NCBI RefSeq assembly: GCF_050624435.1
Contig: NC_134537.1
Span: forward strand, 12,830,584-12,894,583
Origin: Tenrec ecaudatus
Taxonomy: Eukaryota; Chordata; Mammalia; Afrosoricida; Tenrecidae
DNA: 64,000 bases
Reading direction: 5' to 3'
Shown here: positions 57,675 through 64,000 of the stretch, in pieces
Layout: each line of letters opens with the position of its first letter
How positions within the stretch are numbered: the first letter of the stretch is position 1
Notes under the pieces: generated by a model
The model's input: the letters and a program-made list of their open reading frames with translations, nothing else
What the model was told of the DNA's origin: nothing
Database searches by the model: none
Position numbers and translations under genes: made by a program

Positions 57675-58094
57675 GCTCCTAACCCAACAGATGATGGTTA
57701 GAGGCTCTTCGGGGGCATCTCCAAAGAAAGAAATGATGATCCACTTCTAAGAGACCAAAGTCATCACAGGCCTTTTGGGGCACAGTTCTCTGAATCACAC
57801 GTTGCTATGTTTCACTTGACAGCATTCCCACCAGCTTGTTTATTTTGGTTTTGTCTCCTCTCCCTTACAGTGGAATCCCCAGAGGAAGAGACCACGTGGC
57901 AATTTCTGTTGGTGCTTCGCCAGCTTCTCCTCAGGAATTCAGACCAACTGCTGCTTAGCTGTGAATTGGTTTCAAAGAAAATCACACGACTGTTATCCAT
58001 CAATACCATCCTCTGGTCAGTTTGTCAGACTGTGGAGGTTTGTGTGTTACTGTGAAGCTGGAAGCTAAGCTCGGTTGTTTCAAAGGTCAGAAGG
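57675..58094. other. Unassigned intergenic sequence
   Basis: No element or gene recognised. Confidence 0.5.
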
Positions 58095-58385
58095 GTTACT
58101 CATAGTGGAGGCATTTCAGTGACTTTCCAGACTAAGACGGACTAGGAAGGAAGGCCAGGAAATGTACTTCCAAAAATTAGCCAATGAAAATCCCAAGAGT
58201 CACATCCGAATATTGTCTGATCTAGAGCTGGAAGATGAGACCACTGGACATTCAAAAATCCATCCTGCGTGCAACACAGGCTTTGAGCCTGCCAATAATG
58301 CCAACATGACATGGGATTGCTGTGTTTATGCAAGATCGCCATGAGTCTAGTGGCCAACAAAATGGTAACCATCAACAACACGTAC
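58095..58385 (+). mobile_element. SINE body (Gly-type AfroSINE relative)
   Basis: ttccagactaagacggacta, ggaaatgtacttccaaaaat, tagccaatgaaaatccc, and an RTE-like tail (cgccatgagtctagtggcca). The tRNA head is absent. Confidence 0.7.
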
Positions 58386-59973
58386 TGACATTAGTGTATC
58401 ATATAATTCAGGGATGTTGAGGGGGAAAAATAACATTGAAAATGTGTGCCATGTTTCACAGCAACCATGACTTGATCCCTGAACATTGCTATTTTCTCAG
58501 ATATTAGAAAATACTCTCTATACCTTTTTCTTCAGACACGCCAGGTCACGGAGCATCACGCATTATCCTTCACAGTGTTTTTCGGAACCACAAGCTAGCT
58601 CTCTGGGGCTACTTCTCCCAAGAACTGACACCATTTATAGCCGACGAGTCTTCTCTCTTTGTGCCGAGGAGAACAGTACTTCCAAGTCAACAAATAAAAA
58701 CAAATGCTCATTCTTTGAATCACATCACTTGAAGTATTGGGATTGACTCAAATGAAGATGAAACCTATCATTACTGTTCCATGTGTTAAAGAGAACATAC
58801 TTTCAAGATGCAAAATAATATGCTTTTAAGATTCGGCTGCGCTAGTCTACCAACTAGAGATTGTGACATTTTGGGAAAATTTCTTGACCTTTCTGACCTG
58901 TAGTTTTAGTTGTAGCAGAGCTGCAACGATGCGTTCTTCCTTTGATTGCTGCCAGGGGCAAATAGAATTATACATGTAAAGATGATGTTTTAGTTGTTAA
59001 GCGCCATTGGGTCAGTTCTGAACAGTAGCGGTTCCATGCAAAGGTGATTTCCCCCAAATATCAATGAATTCTATTCACTCATGATTACAAAGAACGTGTC
59101 AATATCTTCCAGTGGTGACCAGTGGGATAATAACACATGGTTACTGTCCCAGCTTCATTGTTGGGGATAATGACCGTGACTCACAAGAAAAAAAAGTTTC
59201 AAAGCAGCAATAGGCTCTTGCTTGCTGTATTTTTAAATTTTGTTCAAATTATATTATGCATACTCTGAGTTCTCTTAAAGTCCTGGGACACTTGACTTGT
59301 AATCATTTGCCTGGCTATCCGTAGGTAATTATAATTTTCTTAGGCATAAGAAACTCCACAAATTTTTGCTCCTCACAATTAACCTAGGGCAAGAGGCAGG
59401 GGCCAGGTCCAAGGGCTTATTTCACAGATGAGGAACTTCAGGGATCTATCTCCAATGGAGGCAGGTTTTATAAGTCCTCAAAGTGTGGGCAAGGGGATAA
59501 GGCTATTGACGGCCCGTGCAGAAGAGATTCTAACAGATCTGTGTTTTACAATGAAAGTTCTGATAAACATCATTGCTTGCAACAATGCTCTAAAGTTCTT
59601 TTCACCTCAGTTTAAGAATTAACATTGCTCATTAGACAGTTCATCCCTGAATCTCAATGTCAACTTTAGGGGATTAAAAAAACCAAGAAAATACCTACGC
59701 CTGATCACTTGATATAGTTCTTAGGACAACCTTGATTTCACAGATTTAAATGCTTGAACTCTTGGTTCTCTTTGGGCTTCAAAATTCCCTCTTGCCAATA
59801 AAAGAGCTCATAAAACTAATTTTTCTCTATTTTCCTTCTTCCTTCTTGAACGATTAATGAGAATGAATGTGAGAACTCCCTGGAGAAAAGACATTTCCCA
59901 AACATGACGATGCTGACTGACTATCTCTGATAGCTCAGAAATATGGATAAGTCTGTAGGAGTGGGTAGTAGGG
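58386..59973. other. Unassigned intergenic sequence
   Basis: No gene seen. A 50-bp fragment at 58988-59040 (gttgttaagcgccattgggt) is an antisense RTE or SINE terminus; the rest is unassigned. Confidence 0.5.
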
Positions 59974-60172
59974 AGGAGCCCTATGGTGTAGTGGTTACTT
60001 GTTGGGCTGCTCAATACAGGATCAGCAGTTCAAAACCACCAGCTGCTCTAAGGGAGAAAGATGAGACTTTCTACTCCTGTAAAGAGTCACAGTCTCAGAA
60101 ACCCATAGGAGCAGTAGTACCCACCTGTAAGTGTCTCAATGAGTTCGAATCTACTCGATGGCAGTAAGTTTG
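59974..60172 (+). mobile_element. AfroSINE
   Basis: Head ggagccctatggtgtagtgg, B-box-like ggatcagcagttcaa, tail gttcgaatctactcgatggc. Well preserved. Confidence 0.9.
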
Positions 60173-60434
60173 GAGTTATGGTGGTAGATTGTAGTATTCC
60201 TTAAAGCTGGGTTCTGGATTGTTTCCTAAAAGTCATACTGATCCTCTGTATAGCAAAGTCATCATCCAGTTTGTAGTTAACATAAAATGACTATGAAATT
60301 GAATGATTCATTTCTTGAAGCTTTTGCTAAGTAGGAAGCAGAAAAAAGTACTCAAGACCGAACTTGGAGTTGGGTCGACATTGTCATGTAGCTAGGAACT
60401 ACTCTACTTTGCTTTTCATGATCTTTCAGAGTAA
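60173..60434. other. Unassigned
   Basis: Nothing recognised; directly upstream of the broken frame below. Confidence 0.45.
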
Positions 60435-60764
60435 AAAAAATTCCTATCTGCAAACAACTCTTTAAAAAACAAACTTATGTTTCATTATAAGAAGCTTTTC
60501 AAGGAGGATGGAATGAATTCGTAAAAAATTTATAAAGCCCAAAGCAAAAGATACAAACTCACAGCTGGAAGGATTGAATGAAAACAAGAGCCAGCTGTTT
60601 TCCAAGAACTTAAAGTATTTCGAGAATGCCAGGATGATCCTATCGATGTGACTGGAGCTCCGCTTTGTGCCTCTGGCTTTATGGTGGAAATGGAAAACAA
60701 TGCCAGGAGAGCAAATAAAGAAATGATTTCCCAACTTAATTCTTGTGTTGAAGGAGAACTATAG
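60435..60764 (+). pseudogene. Broken reading frame, possible retrocopy 3' end, source unknown
   Basis: One frame runs from 60435 to the TAG at 60762-60764 with two internal stops (TAA and TGA near 60525 and 60582). The last 59 codons are open and protein-like: KQEPAVFQELKVFREC, then LCASGFMVEMENNARR, ending SQLNSCVEGEL. A short UTR-like tail has aaataaaaaag at about 60822-60832 and an A-run at about 60841-60849, which would fit a processed copy of an mRNA. I could not name the parent gene; it may also be a decayed old element. Confidence 0.35.
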
Positions 60765-61850
60765 AATTTTTGTTAGACTAGATATCTAGTCAAGAGGCAC
60801 TTTTCATTTTATTCCTTAAAAACAAATAAAAAAGTTTTCATGAAAAAAATCCCTTTAATTTACTTAAAACCTTTTCCTTTGTATAATTACATTTAGTACA
60901 ATATACGGATCTTAAGAATACAGAGCAGTGAGAACTGACAAGTTATACATTCAAGATGTAGAACATTTTCATTGCTCCAGAACCCTATATCCCCCCTCCC
61001 CCGGCCCCTGCCAATCATTCTCTCCCATTCCTAGGTTAGTTTTACCAAATCTAAAAGATCATCAATAAATGTGTCCTTTATGTCTAGATTATTTTACTTA
61101 AATCTATTTTCCTGTTGATTAATAATACATTCCACCATTAACTAATCTATTTTCCAATTTGTGTACATTTGGGATACTTTTAGTTTGGGGCCATTCTGAA
61201 TAAAACTGTTAGGAACATTCTTGCATGAGTCTATTTATATACTTAGGTTTTCATTGCTTCGGGGAAAATAACTTGGAATGGGATTCCTGGGTAGGTGTAC
61301 ATTTAACTTTAATAAAAACAGTAGAACAGCTTCCAACATGATCTTATCATTTTTCACTCCCCCCAGCAGTATATGAGAGTCTCATTGTTACACGCTCAAG
61401 CCAATATTTAGTATTGACAGTCTTTTAATATTAACCATGTTACTGGGTATGATGTAGTAGCTTACTGTGTTTTCATACATGTATCTTTGATGACTAATGA
61501 TCTTGAGCAGTCTTTCATGTGCTTGCTTGCCTCCCATATAACTTTTATGAAGCATCTATTTAAGTATTTTTACCCCCTCTTTGTTTGATTGTTTGCCTTT
61601 TTCTTACCGAGTACTATGAGTTTTTCATTTGGGACATAATCAATTAGTTGGTAAATGTGCTGCAAGCATCTTTTCAACCTGTGGTTAATCTTTGATTTCA
61701 ATGGTATTTTTTAATGAGGAGATGTTTTGAATTAAGTCGAATTATCATTTTTTTCTTTATGTTTTGGGCTTTCTGTATGTTGTTTAAAAAATCTTTACCT
61801 TCCCTGTGGTTACAGGGATAAAATCTTAGCATTCTATTTTGGGACAAATC

Positions 61851-62042
61851 CTAAACCAAACCAAACCAAACCTAACCAAAGCCATTGCTATAAACTCATG
61901 GAGACCATGAGTGTCAGAGTAGAACTGTATTCCATAGTTTTTCATGGTGTGACCTTTTGGAAAGGGAATGTCAGACGTCCTGTATAGATGGATTGGAACC
62001 CTTCATTTAGTGGCTGATAGCAAACTATCTGTGCTATTCAGG
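61851..62042 (-). mobile_element. AfroSINE, diverged
   Basis: Antisense tail ctaaaccaaaccaaaccaaa at left, then ccattgctataaactcatgg and gtcagagtagaactgtattc. The head at right is degenerate. Confidence 0.8.
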
Positions 62043-62127
62043 GGCCTTTTAGAATAAGGATGGATAAATTGTTTCTATAAAGAGATAAATAGCAATCAAT
62101 TTAGGTTTTACTGGTCACATGGTCTCT

Positions 62128-63077
62128 CTTTTAAAAAAATCACTTTATTAGGGGCTCATAAAACTCTTATCACAATCCATACATACATCAATTGTGTAAA
62201 GCGCATTTGTACATTCATTGCCCTCATCATTCTCAGAACATTTGCTCTCCACTTAAGCCCCTGGCATCAGCTCCTCATTTTTACCCCTCTCCCTGCTCCC
62301 CACTCCTTCATGAACCCTTGATAATTTAAAAATTATTATTTTGTCATGTCTTACACTGTCCAACGTCTCCCTTCACCCACTTTTCTGTTGTCCATCCCCC
62401 AGGGAGGAGGTTATATATAGATCCTTGTAATCAATTCCCCTTTTCCACTCCCCCTCTCTCCAACCTCCAGGCATTGCCACTTTCACCACTGTTCCTGAAG
62501 GGACCATCTGCCCTGGATTCCCTGTGTTTCCAGTTCCTATCTGTACCAGTGTACATCCCCTGGACTGGTCAGATTTTTAAAGTAGAATTGGGATCATAAT
62601 AGTGGGGTGGTGGTGGAAACATTTAGGAACTAGAGGAAAGTTGCATCGTTGCTACACTGCACCCTGACTGGTTCGTATCCTCCCTGTGATTCTTCCGTAA
62701 GGGGATGTCCAATTGCCTACAGATGGGCTTTGGGTCTCCACTCTGCACTCCCCTCATTCACAATGATATGATTTTTGTTCTTTTATGCCTGATACCTGAG
62801 CCCTTCGACACCTCGTGATCGCACAGGCTGGTGTGCTTCTTCCATGTGAGCTTTGTTGCTTCTGAGCTAGATGGCAGCTTGTTTACCTTTGAGCCTTTAA
62901 GACCCCAGATGCTATATCTTTTGAGAGCTGGGCACCATCAGCTTTTTTCACCACATTTGCTTATGCACCCATTTATCTTCAGTGATCATGTCAGGTAGGT
63001 GAGCGTCATGGAATGCTAGTTTAATAGAACAAAGTATTCTTGCATTGAGGGAGTACTTCAGTGGAGGCCCAATGTCC
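62128..63077 (-). mobile_element. L1 3' UTR, about 950 bp, with target duplication
   Basis: Antisense copy from aaaaaaatcactttattagg to ggaggcccaatgtcc. Flanks cacatggtctct (62116-62127) and cacatagtctct (63078-63089), one mismatch, in the ancient L1. Confidence 0.9.
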
Positions 63078-63520
63078 CACATAGTCTCTTTTGCAATCAC
63101 TCAACTCAGCTGTTGCAGCCTATTCTAATAGAACCTGATATATAAAAATTAGATGTGACTCTTGGACTGTAGTTTGCTTCCCTCTGTTTTAGAAACTTAC
63201 ACTGTTACACTTTTCAGTTAGGGTTTTTTTCTGTATGGTTTGAGATGGCTCATGGCTCATTTTTTTGCCGCCACCAAACAGATAGCCAGTGCTTCTTGCA
63301 TTATTTGCTGGAAAAATTATTTTCTCTACTTAAGTGCTTTGGCATTTTTCTTATAAAGTCAATTGACAATAATTTTGTGGTTTTGTTTCTGGACTCTATA
63401 TTTCATTCCACCAATATATTTGTCTATCTTTATGTCAATTTCATGAATGTTTATTTACTGAAGCTTTGTGATAAGTCTAGAAATCAATACAAAGTTATGT
63501 AAGTACTCCAACTTAATATT

Positions 63521-63807
63521 TGTTATAAAGGGCTTTCTATTTTTAAAAGCATATCAGTTTTCCATTCAATAATTTATACACATGCTGCTTCATGCATTGA
63601 TTGCAATCTCCACAATGTAACAAAACATCCTACTTCCACCTGTGTTTTTTGCTTCCAGATCTCTTTGTTTCTTTGCCCTTCCTACCTTCTGAACTTTGCT
63701 CTTTGCAAATGTTGCCCTTTTAATCTCAAATGGTTGATTATTCTATGGAGTATGCACCTTTCTAGTGTTATTGTTCACCATATATCTCTGTTTATTGTTC
63801 TTTTCTT
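63521..63807. other. Unassigned, probably old L1
   Basis: AT-rich; likely continues the ancient L1 but not clearly readable. Confidence 0.4.
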
Positions 63808-64000
63808 TTTTTAAAACATTTTATTAGGGGCTCATACAACTCTTATCACAATCCATACATATACATACATCAATTGTATAAAGCACATCTGTACATTCTT
63901 TGCCCTAATCATTTTCAAAGCACTTGCTCTCCACTTAAGCCCTTTGCATCAGGTCCTCTTTTTCCCCCTCCCTCCCCGCTCCTCCCTCCTTCATGAGCCC
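63808..64000 (-). mobile_element. L1 3' end, runs off the window
   Basis: Antisense L1 terminus starting ttttttaaaacattttatta and still in the C-rich tract at the window end. Confidence 0.87.

Larger units (their letters stand above)
60960..63520 (-). mobile_element. Ancient L1 (L1M-like), split by younger insertions
   Basis: Antisense ORF2 3' portion: tttggggccattctgaataa, tatacttaggttttcattgc, and at right tctggactctatatttcatt and tgaagctttgtgataag. Interrupted by an AfroSINE (61851-62042) and a younger L1 (62128-63077). Confidence 0.75.

Noticed and set aside
7656..64000. Exons of SPATA16, the expected convergent neighbour of ECT2
   Set aside because: I looked for its C-terminal coding sequence on the minus strand among the open frames and in unassigned gaps and recognised nothing; it may begin beyond the window.
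1..64000. CRISPR arrays, operons, ribosome binding sites or other prokaryotic features
   Set aside because: Exon-intron structure, SINEs and LINEs show mammalian nuclear DNA; no regularly spaced direct repeats were seen.

Overview
The window is nuclear DNA of a placental mammal, and the repeats point to Afrotheria. It carries AfroSINE copies (tRNA-headed, with tails shared with an RTE/BovB-like LINE), many fragments of that LINE (the type known from elephant as RTE1_LA), and numerous L1 copies with a very long purine-rich 3' UTR. From memory, this L1 type and the LTR family described below fit a tenrec-like lineage, but the species is a guess.

Positions 1-7655 are the 3' end of ECT2, the Rho guanine-nucleotide exchange factor of cytokinesis, on the + strand. 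Three coding exons at the extreme C-terminus can be read (2437-2544, 3384-3530, 6370-6459), followed by a 3' UTR of about 1.2 kb ending at an AATAAA signal at 7632. All three junctions are phase 0 with GT/AG borders, and they encode 114 residues up to the natural stop. In the last intron, 4969-5106 is a 138-nt, stop-free, phase-0 segment between splice-like sites. It may be an unannotated cassette exon.

From 7656 to 64000 I found no intact gene. About 56 kb of intergenic DNA is built from layered retroelements. The oldest layers are L1M-type LINEs (56226-56700, 60960-63520) and RTE copies on both strands. Into these were inserted AfroSINEs, 5'-truncated L1s (several with readable target-site duplications), one full-length but broken mariner transposon (36393-37641, DD34D spacing kept), and six copies of a 450-515 bp LTR-like element. 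Three of the six have perfect 5-bp target duplications and TG...CA ends.

The stretch 43790-55755 may be one RTE element, interrupted and partly deleted by L1 and LTR insertions. A short broken reading frame with its own AATAAA (60435-60764) looks like the 3' end of a retrocopy of a gene I could not name. On the human map SPATA16 lies beyond ECT2 in convergent orientation, but I recognised none of its exons here. Element boundaries come from reading by eye and are usually good to about 10-20 bp, except where target duplications fix them.
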